DNA of 38,263 nucleotides from Nitrospira sp. (GTDB taxonomy: Bacteria; Nitrospirota; Nitrospiria; Nitrospirales; Nitrospiraceae): NCBI GenBank assembly GCA_025360665.1, contig JANYBU010000359.1:1-38263 (forward strand), given 5' to 3'. Below are positions 15,611 through 23,155 of this stretch, piece by piece. The position numbers and the translations under genes are program-made. The notes under the pieces were generated by a model, which had not been told where the DNA came from, did no database searches, and worked only from the letters and a program-made list of their open reading frames with translations. How positions within the stretch are numbered: the first letter of the stretch is position 1; each line of letters starts with the position of its first letter.

Positions 15611-15920
15611 ATGTTCCTGACCGCTCAGTACGCGACTCAAGCCATTTCTTGAATGAGACTTGACTCTCGCCAGAAGGCTTCCCGGCCAATAGACCTTCAA
15701 CACTGATATCTTCGTCAAGTTCCTCCCAATGAACCCCGTGGCCCTTACCAATTAATCTCCACGTATTTCGTTCGTCCAGAGTTGCATGGAGTAGTCTGGG
15801 AAACCAAGCGAGGGGAACCGAGATGGTCCGGCCATCATACAGCTCCACAACTAAGGTGTCGCTAGTTACTGTTACAGATTCGGCACGTGGAACCTCAAGG
15901 TCAACTCCTGAAGTATTCAT
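15567..15920 (-). CDS. DUF2442 protein (partner of DUF4160)
   Basis: A 117-residue protein whose first 75 or so residues match DUF2442 (SVTVTSDTLVVELYDGRTIS, VPLAWFPRLLHATLDERNTW, GHGVHWEELDEDISVEGLL). The remaining part is a basic, serine-rich tail (SVTRRSSRRSKLGG) encoded by the attC site itself. The native C-terminus was therefore probably shorter and has been extended by cassette capture. GGAGG lies 6 bases before the ATG at 15920. The gene overlaps the end of the DUF4160 gene by 20 bases. DUF4160-DUF2442 pairs are common, small and mobile, and have been proposed to be toxin-antitoxin-like, without proof that I know of. Confidence 0.85.
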   Translation of the reverse strand: MNTSGVDLEVPRAESVTVTSDTLVVELYDGRTISVPLAWFPRLLHATLDERNTWRLIGKGHGVHWEELDEDISVEGLLAGKPSGESQVSFKKWLESRTERSGTSVTRRSSRRSKLGG

Positions 15921-16137
15921 TCCAAGCCTCCATGAGCTGCATGTGATGATCCCTGATGATTTTGTGGTTTCGACTGAGTTCTGCTCGATTAAAGCCACCG
16001 CTTCTTTGCAACCTGATAGGGTCGAGCCAGAACTTGGCGATCTTGTCCTCACGCTCGACGTGAATGTGTTGCGGTTCATCGCGATCGCCGGCGTAGAAGA
16101 ACAATCGATACGCGCCCACCTTGAGTACTGTTGTCAT
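15901..16137 (-). CDS. DUF4160 protein
   Basis: A 78-residue protein with the DUF4160 signature: VGAYRLFFYAGDRDEPQHIH, VEREDKIAKFWLDPI, then NRAELSRNHKIIRDH and a helical end. The HIHV segment and the charged NRAEL...RNH region are the conserved parts of the family. Its function is unknown. It is the first gene of a two-gene unit with DUF2442, overlapping by 20 bases. A family A hairpin element sits only 18 bases upstream of its start and may have displaced the original promoter. Confidence 0.88.
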   Translation of the reverse strand: MTTVLKVGAYRLFFYAGDRDEPQHIHVEREDKIAKFWLDPIRLQRSGGFNRAELSRNHKIIRDHHMQLMEAWNEYFRS

Positions 16138-16154
16138 TTACTCTTTGTCTCTAA

Positions 16155-16342
16155 CCCGCATTATTCATGAACGCTTCTGCTGCAATCGCCGATCCGCTGC
16201 TCCGACGAGCCTTCGGTCGGCGGGCTCGCCCCTCGGACCCTCAACGTACTGCACGAGTACGCCTCAGATCCTCTGGGCTCCGCGCGCCGCTCTCGCGACG
16301 CGGCTCAGCGATTTCGCGACGAACCGTCATGAATAATGTGGG
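16155..16342. repeat. Inverted-repeat element, family A, copy 2
   Basis: About 188 bases with ends CCCGCATTATTCATGAACG and CGTCATGAATAATGTGGG, inverted to each other. The interior is a GC-rich region with CTCCGCGCGCCGCTCTCGCG. It lies between the DUF4160 start and the outer cassette core site, so it is inside the cassette array. It matches the copies at 4850 and 28792. Confidence 0.75.
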
Positions 16343-16356
16343 CTAACTGCTCTCTC

Positions 16357-16534
16357 GCCTAACTACTAAATCTGTTGCGGGCAAGTCTACTTCAAAGCCC
16401 AATGGTTATCCACCAGTCTGGCCGGTGCCAGCCGACGGGTTATACTGCGAAGCCTGTAGCCTATCCAGCTATCAGCCCGCAGCCTACCTCTGCCAACCCA
16501 CTTTTATCAGAGACGATCGGCTGGGCTATTGCGT
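16357..16534. repeat. Duplicated cassette flank, copy 2
   Basis: Begins at core site GCCTAAC (GTTAGGC on the minus strand) and repeats the sequence found at 15220-15442: TACTAAATCTG, GCAAGTCTACTTCAAAGCCC, ATCCAGCTATCAGCCCGCAG and AGACGATCG. It marks the outer edge of the array. It could be an attI-like site next to which an integrase gene was lost. Confidence 0.75.
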
Positions 16535-16548
16535 CAAACCTTCAATAC

Positions 16549-16575
16549 CGCTGGCGGACGCTTTCAACAGCTTGC
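16549..16575. repeat. Fragment of family B element (right end)
   Basis: CGCTGGCGGACGCTTTCAAC followed by AGCTTGC is a diverged copy of the family B right arm (CGCTGGCGGACTTTTTCAAC). It lies between the array flank and the DegP stump. Confidence 0.55.
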
Positions 16576-16597
16576 CCGCCTGCCTTCGACCGAAAAC

Positions 16598-16783
16598 CTA
16601 TTCCGGCTTAATCGACAAGAACAACGTGGCTTTCCCTCTCATGATCAGCATGAGCACCCCTTGCTTGGGTGAGAGACCGCGAACCAGTCGTTCAAAATCC
16701 TCCACGGACCGAACCGGCTTGCGGTTGATTTCTCGAATCACATCCCCCTCCCGCAGCCCGGCGCGACGGAAAGGAGAATGGCT
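16598..16783 (-). pseudogene. DegP/HtrA protease, C-terminal PDZ stump
   Basis: The minus-strand frame encodes 61 residues: SPFRRAGLREGDVIREINRK then PVRSVEDFERLV, RGLSPKQGVLMLIMRGK and ATLFLSIKPE before TAG. This is the last PDZ domain of a DegP/HtrA-type periplasmic serine protease, including its natural C-terminus. An in-frame TAG at 16784-16786 closes the frame upstream. The protease domain and first PDZ domain are absent, so this is a remnant, probably left when DNA next to the cassette array was rearranged. Confidence 0.75.
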
Positions 16784-16801
16784 CTACGCTGGTTATCCGT
16801 A

Positions 16802-17908
16802 TCAGACGATCCCTTGGGCGCTTGTTAACACACTGGCGATTGGCGAAGAACCGGCGAGAGCCGTTTGCGCGTTCAACACGCTAATCCGTGCGGCGACCTT
16901 GGACGCCATGGCCCGGAACGCAGCAGCCAGGGGCGAGGCTGGTTCGTTGATCACGATCGGTTCACCCCAATCACCCCCAATTCTCAGTCGTGTATCCAGC
17001 GGGATGTTGCCCAGGAAGGGTATTCCAAGATTGACGGCGGCTTGCTTGCCACCACCGTGCGCAAAGATGTCGGTTCGAGTGCCGCAACGGGGGCAGATGA
17101 AATAACTCATGTTCTCGACGATCCCCAAGATCGGTACCCCGGCATCCTTGAACATACTGAGGGCTTTCACGACCACATGGACGGAGGCCCGTTGAGGAGT
17201 TGTGACGAGGACCACTCCGGCGAGGGGAACCAACTGGGTCAGACTCAACGATGCGTCGCCGGTTCCCGGGGGGAGATCGACCACGAGATAATCCAACAGC
17301 CCCCACGTCACGTCGCGGAAGAGTTGCCGCAGGGTAGTATGGACCATAGGGCCACGCCAGAGAACGGGGGCGTCTTCGGGAATCAAGCTGCCCAGAGAGA
17401 TGAAACGGACACCATGGCGCTCCAGTGGCGTGAGCCGATTCTCAGCTGCCTTCGGTGCACTGCGGTCGCCCATCATGATGGGCACATCCGGGCCATACAG
17501 ATCCGCGTCCAACAGGCCCACCTTTGCGCCGGCCATTCCCAATGCGACGGCCAGATTGACGGCAACGGTGGTTTTACCCACTCCGCCCTTCACGCTGCCG
17601 ACCGCGACAATGTTTTTCACATCAGGCAAGAGATTCTGTTGGCCTGGGAACGTTGCCGCGGTCACCGTCGCCGTGAAACGCACCTCGACCTGATTGACTC
17701 CGGGTAGGTTCAGGAGCGCCTGCCGGCATTGTTGTTCAATATCGGTTTGCAGGGGGCAGGCGGGAGTCGTCAGGTTCACGGTGACTCGCACGGTGTCTTC
17801 GCGAATCTCGACACCGGTAACCATGTTTAGGGACACGAGATCGCGGCCCAGCTCAGGGTCTTGGACAGCCCGGAGTGCCGCAAGCACGTCTTCAACTGTG
17901 ATCATCAT
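16802..17908 (-). CDS. mrp: Mrp/ApbC-type Fe-S cluster carrier ATPase
   Basis: A 368-residue P-loop ATPase of the Mrp/NBP35 family, which carries and delivers Fe-S clusters. The N-terminal MIP18 (DUF59) domain spans about residues 1-85 (LRAVQDPELGRDLVSLNMV, TPACPLQTDIE). The deviant Walker A GSVKGGVGKTTVAVNLA lies near residue 107, then LLDADLYGPDVPIMMG and VVDLPPGTGDASLSL. The cluster-binding CPRCG lies in ENMSYFICPRCGTRTDIF, with GGGK after it. The start is put at 17908; 17905 is equally possible. It lies upstream of the DegP stump and downstream of the HypE-like gene, on the same strand. Confidence 0.95.
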   Translation of the reverse strand: MMITVEDVLAALRAVQDPELGRDLVSLNMVTGVEIREDTVRVTVNLTTPACPLQTDIEQQCRQALLNLPGVNQVEVRFTATVTAATFPGQQNLLPDVKNIVAVGSVKGGVGKTTVAVNLAVALGMAGAKVGLLDADLYGPDVPIMMGDRSAPKAAENRLTPLERHGVRFISLGSLIPEDAPVLWRGPMVHTTLRQLFRDVTWGLLDYLVVDLPPGTGDASLSLTQLVPLAGVVLVTTPQRASVHVVVKALSMFKDAGVPILGIVENMSYFICPRCGTRTDIFAHGGGKQAAVNLGIPFLGNIPLDTRLRIGGDWGEPIVINEPASPLAAAFRAMASKVAARISVLNAQTALAGSSPIASVLTSAQGIV

Positions 17909-17988
17909 CGTGACCTGTTGATCTTGATCCAATGACCACACACCACTCCAGAACATTTCCGGCTGGTCTCCAACGCATGTACCTTCTC

Positions 17989-18012
17989 CATGTGCATGTG
18001 CATGTGCATGTG
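17989..18012. repeat. Tandem hexamer (CATGTG) x4
   Basis: Four perfect copies of CATGTG between the HypE-like gene and mrp. The unit count is prone to slippage and could alter promoter spacing for mrp. Confidence 0.9.
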
Positions 18013-18035
18013 GGTCATACTTTCTGTCTATCCGC

Positions 18036-19136
18036 TTAGAGTCCTGGCCTGAATGAAAAATTCAGCACACGTGTCATTTCATCCGCGGGGAAGCGGGGAA
18101 CCGGGCGGACCAGTCTCCCCTCGGTTACAAATGTGACTCTCTTCCGAGCCGGGACGATGGTGCCGATGCGTGTCGCTGCAATGCCCGATCGGGTTAGGCG
18201 TCGGAGGATCGCCTGCATCCGGCTTGGGTCCGCACAGATGATGAGGGCACCTGACGCAATGGCCCCGAGAGGATTCATGCCGAAGTCGTCACAGAGTCGG
18301 CGTCCCTCTGGCAGAATTGGGATCGCCCGTTCGTCAACCTGGACTCCAACCTGGGCAGCCTCTGCGAGTTCATACAGGGCCGCGCTCAGGCCGCCTTCTG
18401 TCGGATCATGCATCGCATGAACTCCGCCGACCGCCAGGGCAATGGTCGCGTCACGGACGATGCTCACGCCGGGGTCTGTGAAATACCGACGGCACCGGGC
18501 CACGAATCGCGCCGAGTAGCGATGCCGGAGTTCCTTGCTCTTCTCACGTGCCAGGATCGAAACCGCTTCGATCGGGATGCCCTTCGTGAGCAACACGGCG
18601 TCTCCCACGCGGGCCCCTGCTGTGGTGATCAATCGGTTTTTTGGGCACTGTCCAAGAAGGCAGCCGACGACCACGGGTCGAGTCACCGCGCCGGTCACCT
18701 CCGTATGACCGCCGCACAGTGAGATCTTCAGTCTGCAGCAGGCTCTCCCGATCTGCGAAAAGATACGGGACACCTCGGCCCTCGTGGTTGTCCAGGCCGG
18801 CAGCAAAATTGTAGCGAAAAACCAGCGAGGCAGGGCACCCATCGTGGCAAGATCATTGGCATTGATGGCGAGCGCGTAGGCGCCAATCTCATCCGTCACA
18901 AAGGTGATGGGATCTGTTTTGACAATCACATACTCTCCACCTACGTCGAGAGCGGCAGCATCAAGACCGATCCCGGCACCCACGATGACGCGTGAGTCGC
19001 GGTTTCTGGTGTAGCGGGCCAGCAGGGTGCGCAGCAACGTGACCGGGAGCTTTCCGATCGGGAGCGAACGGCCTCCCCGCCCGGGCGATACCGCTGCTGT
19101 GAGACTCGTGCTGTTGGTGAAATGAAAAGAACCCAT
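18036..19136 (-). CDS. HypE/PurM-like AIR synthase-related protein
   Basis: A 366-residue protein with the two-domain PurM/HypE fold, a family that binds ATP and activates carboxamides, phosphates or related groups. Visible features are IVGAGIGLDAAALDVGGEYV, VTDEIGAYALAINANDLATM, CGGHTEVTGAVTRPVVVGCL, VLLTKGIPIEAVSILA, and HDPTEGGLSAALYELAEAA. The last two are typical of HypE-like AIR-synthase-related proteins. It lacks the C-terminal cysteine of HypE (the tail ends NFSFRPGL), and no hyp genes are nearby, so hydrogenase maturation is unlikely. The start at 19136 is chosen because upstream residues are not conserved. The 70-residue zinc protein gene ends 28 bases before this start. Confidence 0.85.
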   Translation of the reverse strand: MGSFHFTNSTSLTAAVSPGRGGRSLPIGKLPVTLLRTLLARYTRNRDSRVIVGAGIGLDAAALDVGGEYVIVKTDPITFVTDEIGAYALAINANDLATMGALPRWFFATILLPAWTTTRAEVSRIFSQIGRACCRLKISLCGGHTEVTGAVTRPVVVGCLLGQCPKNRLITTAGARVGDAVLLTKGIPIEAVSILAREKSKELRHRYSARFVARCRRYFTDPGVSIVRDATIALAVGGVHAMHDPTEGGLSAALYELAEAAQVGVQVDERAIPILPEGRRLCDDFGMNPLGAIASGALIICADPSRMQAILRRLTRSGIAATRIGTIVPARKRVTFVTEGRLVRPVPRFPADEMTRVLNFSFRPGL

Positions 19137-19164
19137 CCGAACGGTATTCGGCGACACCCAGAGC

Positions 19165-19377
19165 CTAAGCCGGCCCGCCGCCTTCCTTTTCGATCTTGCG
19201 TTTCTTGGACACCGCTTCTGCCTGCACCACGTTCTTGCAATGCTCACACACCCAGTGGCCATACAACAGCGCCGGCCCCACCACTCCGCAGAGAAGACAA
19301 TAGCTAGGTTCTTCGAACGGCGGCTTCTCCTCTCGTTTTTCTTCCCTGTTCTGTTCCGTTTTCTCCGACTTCACCAT
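19165..19377 (-). CDS. Small CxxC zinc-site protein
   Basis: A 70-residue, highly charged protein. A Lys/Glu-rich N-terminus precedes two cysteine pairs (CLLC and CEHC, 16 residues apart) that should bind one zinc. A basic tail follows. GGAGG lies upstream of the ATG. I do not recognise the family. It directly precedes the HypE-like gene and is probably transcribed with it. Confidence 0.7.
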   Translation of the reverse strand: MVKSEKTEQNREEKREEKPPFEEPSYCLLCGVVGPALLYGHWVCEHCKNVVQAEAVSKKRKIEKEGGGPA

Positions 19378-19433
19378 CGTAGCCTCCGTTGTATCTCAAG
19401 CGATCGTCGTGTGATGCTCTGACCTATTTTCTC

Positions 19434-20864
19434 CTACCCCTTCACACAAATGAGCGGTTCAAGCCTGGCGACCTTCCGCGCCAGGTGCGCGTCATCCGCC
19501 GCGTCCACCACCTCACTGACATTCTTGTACGCGCCTGGCGCTTCCTCGGCGACTCCCCTCATGGATGGACTGCGAATCAGAATTCCACGCGAGGCTAACT
19601 CCTTCACCACATCTCGACCATGCCACTGTCGAAGCGCCTGATGCCGACTCATACTGCGACCAGCTCCATGACAGGCAGACCCGAACGCCAACGTCATGCT
19701 CTCCTCTGTCCCCACAAGCACATACGAGGCCGTGCCCATCGTGCCGCCGATCAGGACCGGTTGGCCCACGGCTCGTAAGGCTGGGGGAATATCAGGATGG
19801 CCGGGGCCGAAGGCTCGCGTCGCTCCCTTGCGATGGACGAAGAGACGAGTGGCCGTTCCGTCGATAACATGCTCTTCGACTTTGCAGGTGTTATGGGAGA
19901 CGTCGTACAGCAGTGCGAGCGTGGCTTGTGGCAACAGGTCGGCGAAGACCTGCCTAACGAGATGCGTGACGATCTGACGATTGGCAAGTGCGCAATTGAT
20001 CGCTGCCCGCATTGCGCCAAGATATTCTTGTCCCACTTCGGAGTTAATCGGGGCACAGGCCAATTCACGATCCGGCAGTTCGATGTGGTAACGAGCTGCG
20101 CTCATGACCATGCTCTTGAGGAACTCGGTGCCGATCTGATGGCCGAGTCCACGCGAGCCGCAATGGATGCTGACGACAAGGTCTCCTGCACGGAATCCAA
20201 AGATCGCCGCCGCTTCTGCATCGAAGATCTGCACGACCTGTTGCACTTCGAGATAGTGGTTCCCTGAACCGAGCGTCCCCATCTCATCCTGCTGGCGTTT
20301 CTTGGCGTAATCCGATACGCACTCTGGTTTAGCGCCGGTCATGCGGCCGTGCTCCTCGATGAATTCAAGATCCTCATGCATCCCGTAGCCCTGTCCCACT
20401 GCCCAGCTTGCGCCTCCGGTAAGCATGGCATCCATCTCGTGCCGATCCAAGTGCACCTTCCCGGTACTTCCTACGCCGGCGGGAATGCGATGAAACAAGG
20501 CATCAGCCAGTTGCTCCTTCACCGGCTGAAGATCTTCGACCGTGAGTCCCGTGCGAAGCGCCCGGACTCCACAGGAAATGTCGAAGCCCACACCGCCGGC
20601 AGACACGACCCCTCCGAGATCGGGATCGAACGCGGCGACTCCGCCGATGGGAAACCCATAGCCCCAATGGGCATCGGGCATCGCATAGGAGGCTCGGACG
20701 ATCCCCGGTAGGGTTGCGACGTTCGTGACTTGTTCATAGACCTTCTCGTCCATGTCACGAACCAGAGCTTCGCTGGCATAAATCACGCCTGGCACCCGCA
20801 TCTTGCCGCGAGGAGAAATGTGCCATTCGTCGGGCCCTCGTCGCTTCAACAGGTTGAGATCCAT
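19434..20864 (-). CDS. rtcB: RtcB RNA-splicing ligase
   Basis: A 476-residue RtcB, the GTP- and Mn-dependent ligase that joins RNA 3'-phosphate (or cyclic phosphate) to 5'-OH ends. Features are MPDAHWGYGFPIGGVAAFD, VGFDISCGVRAL with the metal Cys, GSGNHYLEVQ, IHCGSRGLGHQ, DVSHNTCK, and CHGAGRSMSR containing the His that becomes guanylylated. The length is that of the family. The ATG at 20864 is used; a GTG immediately precedes it, and GAGG lies upstream. Archease, its activator, is the next gene upstream on the same strand. The two are separated by a family B hairpin element, which may affect how far they are co-transcribed. Confidence 0.97.
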   Translation of the reverse strand: MDLNLLKRRGPDEWHISPRGKMRVPGVIYASEALVRDMDEKVYEQVTNVATLPGIVRASYAMPDAHWGYGFPIGGVAAFDPDLGGVVSAGGVGFDISCGVRALRTGLTVEDLQPVKEQLADALFHRIPAGVGSTGKVHLDRHEMDAMLTGGASWAVGQGYGMHEDLEFIEEHGRMTGAKPECVSDYAKKRQQDEMGTLGSGNHYLEVQQVVQIFDAEAAAIFGFRAGDLVVSIHCGSRGLGHQIGTEFLKSMVMSAARYHIELPDRELACAPINSEVGQEYLGAMRAAINCALANRQIVTHLVRQVFADLLPQATLALLYDVSHNTCKVEEHVIDGTATRLFVHRKGATRAFGPGHPDIPPALRAVGQPVLIGGTMGTASYVLVGTEESMTLAFGSACHGAGRSMSRHQALRQWHGRDVVKELASRGILIRSPSMRGVAEEAPGAYKNVSEVVDAADDAHLARKVARLEPLICVKG

Positions 20865-20966
20865 CACTGCCTCATTTCTTAATGCGATCTAGCAGATTTT
20901 CATAAACCATTTGGGGCCGGAGAAAATACGCGACTATAGAAAGCCACGGACGGGTCCAGAAGCTCC

Positions 20967-21093
20967 AGCAGGCTGTTCAAAAAGGCCGGCCAGCAAGGCC
21001 GCAGCAAGCGAAGAGGCGAGGCGTACGCTTCGGTACGTTGAGCCTCTGCGCGACGCGAGAACGCCGCTGGCGGCATTTTTCAACAGCCTGCTA
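20967..21093. repeat. Inverted-repeat element, family B, copy 2
   Basis: A 127-base element with ends AGCAGGCTGTTCAAAAAGG and ATTTTTCAACAGCCTGCT. It sits between archease and rtcB. Its right end provides the archease stop codon (TAG at 21093-21091 on the minus strand). The interior matches the copy at 5254 (GCCGCAG, GGTACGTTGAG, GCGAGAACG). Confidence 0.85.
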
Positions 21094-21534
21094 CACATCC
21101 ACCACACACTGCGCTACCCAGCGCCCCTCCTCATCCTGCTTCAGGGAGAGCTCGGTGTAGGTCGCGCCTTTCACTTCGACGTCCGGTTGATGTCGCGCCA
21201 CCTCGATCGGCTCTCCCCATGCCGTCGCGTGCAATGAATGGTCGTTGAAGCGAACGTTGAAGCGGCTGAACAGCATCCTTCTCGTGGCCATTTCATAGAC
21301 GAGCGCATTCAGCCAATCGACCAGCAGCAACTCATCATCAGGCGCCTCACAGACGATCGGCACCGATTGTGTTGGAGCGACAGACCCTAGATCCGTGATC
21401 ACGGCCGTCAAGGCCTGCGCCGCGCATTCAAACGCCTCTTCCTTGGTTGAACCAATACCTCGCACACCGACATCGGCCTGATGCGGGAAATGTTCCCAGC
21501 TTCCTTGCACGGTCTCGGAACGAGGGGGGTGCAT
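21091..21534 (-). CDS. Archease, RtcB activator
   Basis: A 147-residue archease, a small metal-binding protein that speeds guanylylation and turnover of RtcB. Features are [20 protein letters not shown] with the conserved metal-binding H and [39 protein letters not shown], and the final [16 protein letters not shown]. In the family, conserved Asp residues at the start and very end bind Ca or Mn. The terminal Asp is retained (VVDV) even though the stop codon lies in a repeat element. The start at 21534 is chosen with GAGG upstream. It is followed by rtcB, fitting a joint RNA-repair role. Confidence 0.94.
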   Translation of the reverse strand: MHPPRSETVQGSWEHFPHQADVGVRGIGSTKEEAFECAAQALTAVITDLGSVAPTQSVPIVCEAPDDELLLVDWLNALVYEMATRRMLFSRFNVRFNDHSLHATAWGEPIEVARHQPDVEVKGATYTELSLKQDEEGRWVAQCVVDV

Positions 21535-21609
21535 GATTAATGATCCTCGTAAAGATTGCAGATCGTCACAGAACACTTCTTGTGCCTGTGCCTCTGTACC
21601 GCTCCATTC

Positions 21610-22527
21610 CTAAAGCCAGTCCTGTTGAGCCTTCTCCGCCTTTTCTCCCCACATCGCACTGAGGGGGATCTCGGTGAGCACGTAGGCTCCCGGGTTAAGT
21701 TGTGGAAGGGCGCGAGCGGCAGCGACCATGACCTGAGCCGTCAGGACGGCGTCGTCTAAGCGCGCTTCCAATAGCAAATGGTGGTGTCCGAATCGTCCCG
21801 GAGGGCCTCGTCGATCGAGGACCACTCCCCGCCCTTCTTGTTCCAGCTCCGCGAGACTCTCAACGGGAAAGACCTGCGTGTTTTCACGGAGAAAGAGGGG
21901 ATCGGCACGGACGGCTTGAGTGATCCTGTCTGCATCCGCTCCCTGCTCCAATTCGACATAGACGTACCGCTGCAATCTCCCATCGGTGGCTCGCACTTCG
22001 GCACACAGAGCATCCTTCACCCCGACCATGCTCCGGGCCATCGTGGTGTGACGGAGACTGATGCCTGTGTGATGCCGCGTCTCCGTCGATCCCCCCGGCG
22101 TCAACAGGGCAAACCACGAGCGGAACACCGACAGCGCGCCGGGGTCCCATCCCGCTCCCACGATAGCCTGCGCCCTATGATGGAGGGCCACCTTGTGGAT
22201 TGCGTTCTTATGGGCATGAAGCGCCTCCCCATGCAGCGTGGCACAGTCCACGATCGGAATTCCATGCTGAAGGATCTGATACGCAGTCTCCATGACGGCG
22301 TTTGTCGGCACACAGAGGAGCGCTACGTCGACATCCCTCGCCTGACCGATGTGGGTGGTCACTGGAATGGATCGGAGTGTCTCCGGGAGCTTTCCCCCTG
22401 CACTTGCCGCTCGACGCACGATGGCCGCCAGACTGAGATCGTGGCTCAGGGAGATGAGTTCCGCACAGACCTGTCCCACCCTGCCGAACCCGACGACTGC
22501 GAGACGTAATGGTTTCACGGGTGACAT
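21610..22527 (-). CDS. ddh: Diaminopimelate dehydrogenase-like protein
   Basis: A 305-residue NAD(P)-dependent oxidoreductase. The Rossmann opening LRLAVVGFGRVGQVCAELI is followed by the Ddh-type sequence: IVDCATLHGEALH, IVGAGWDPGALSVFRSWFAL, GISLRHTTMARSMVGVKDAL, RYVYVELEQGADADRITQAV and ADPLFLRENTQVF. This order mirrors meso-diaminopimelate D-dehydrogenase (one-step lysine branch), in particular the substrate-loop GWDPG. It is clearly diverged from the classical corynebacterial enzyme, so the substrate needs testing. The start at 22527 has GGAG just upstream and lies 7 bases after the nitroreductase stop, so the two form an operon. Confidence 0.8.
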   Translation of the reverse strand: MSPVKPLRLAVVGFGRVGQVCAELISLSHDLSLAAIVRRAASAGGKLPETLRSIPVTTHIGQARDVDVALLCVPTNAVMETAYQILQHGIPIVDCATLHGEALHAHKNAIHKVALHHRAQAIVGAGWDPGALSVFRSWFALLTPGGSTETRHHTGISLRHTTMARSMVGVKDALCAEVRATDGRLQRYVYVELEQGADADRITQAVRADPLFLRENTQVFPVESLAELEQEGRGVVLDRRGPPGRFGHHHLLLEARLDDAVLTAQVMVAAARALPQLNPGAYVLTEIPLSAMWGEKAEKAQQDWL

Positions 22528-22534
22528 TCGCTCC

Positions 22535-23095
22535 CTACTGCCAGACAAGAATCTCCGGCGCCCGCCGTTGAACCGGCGGCGTCTCCCCGCTAGGATAGCC
22601 CGCGACGACGGGGAACACCGGCACATAACCGTCCGGGATGCCGAGACTTCGCTTGATCCTGGCCTGGTTCAACCAGGGTCGCGCAAACCCGATGGGGCAG
22701 GTGCCCAAGCCCATCGAGCAGGCGGCGAGCATCAGATTCTGTGCAGCGAGGGAACAATCTTCCTCTCCGTTATGCGCATCCGGTCTCGCACAGATGACGA
22801 TGAGCGTCCCCGCCCGATGGAAGATATGGTAGTCGGAACTGGAGACCATGTCGCGATACTTCGCGAGCGGGGAATCCGTCTTGAGATGCTTCAGCACGTA
22901 GGCTTTGATACGGTCGGACCAAGCTGCGAGCTGTGTTGGATTCTGAATCACAGCAAATGCCCAGGGCTGCTCGTTCATCGAGCTGGGAGCGTGAATCGCG
23001 GCCTTGATGAGGGCCTCGACGGTCGATTTATCGACCGGTTGATCGGTATAGGCTCGCACGGAGCGGCGGCTGTAGATCGCTTCCATCACGTCCAT
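22535..23095 (-). CDS. Nitroreductase-family FMN oxidoreductase
   Basis: A 186-residue flavoprotein of the nitroreductase fold. Typical parts are AIYSRRSVRAYTDQPVDKST with the FMN-binding RRSVR, AAIHAPSSMNEQPWAFAVIQ, CSLAAQNLMLAACSMGLGTC and PDGYVPVFPVVAGYPSGE. The natural substrate cannot be read from sequence. The start at 23095 follows a GGGGGGA ribosome site. The frame extends upstream to 23140, but those residues are not conserved in the family. It is followed closely by the ddh-like gene. Confidence 0.92.
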   Translation of the reverse strand: MDVMEAIYSRRSVRAYTDQPVDKSTVEALIKAAIHAPSSMNEQPWAFAVIQNPTQLAAWSDRIKAYVLKHLKTDSPLAKYRDMVSSSDYHIFHRAGTLIVICARPDAHNGEEDCSLAAQNLMLAACSMGLGTCPIGFARPWLNQARIKRSLGIPDGYVPVFPVVAGYPSGETPPVQRRAPEILVWQ

Positions 23096-23155
23096 CGCAT
23101 CCCCCCATGCCCGCGCGAAGAGAACGGGAGTAGAGGCCATCTCGCAGCGCGGACC

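Larger units (their letters stand above)
12710..16363 (-). mobile_element. Integron-type gene cassette array without integrase (CALIN-like)
   Basis: Four attC-like sites at 12710-12771, 13302-13361, 14215-14295 and 15552-15610 separate compact gene units that all read on the minus strand. Each gene ends within about 35 bases of, or inside, the following attC. The next gene starts about 20-30 bases beyond the previous site. This is the arrangement of integron cassettes. Two further isolated core sites (15220-15226 and 16357-16363, GTTAGAC and GTTAGGC on the minus strand) lie at the edges of a duplicated flank. No tyrosine integrase is present in the window. Cargo, in array order: DUF4160-DUF2442 pair, a gene-less segment, a Shedu/DUF4263 protein, an Abi_C protein, and an unknown protein. 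Confidence 0.75.

Noticed and set aside
12710-16363. CRISPR array
   Set aside because: The repeated sites are few, differ in sequence and length, and flank genes rather than short spacers. They fit attC sites, not CRISPR repeats. No cas genes are present.
16865-17707. Plus-strand frame of 280 codons
   Set aside because: It is the antisense shadow of the Mrp ATPase, which has unmistakable motifs.
18036-19136. Hydrogenase maturation protein HypE
   Set aside because: The fold family fits, but the C-terminal cysteine needed for HypE chemistry is missing and no hyp or hydrogenase genes are nearby.
21778-22509. Plus-strand frame of 243 codons
   Set aside because: It is antisense to the ddh-like gene and shows no domain or ribosome site.
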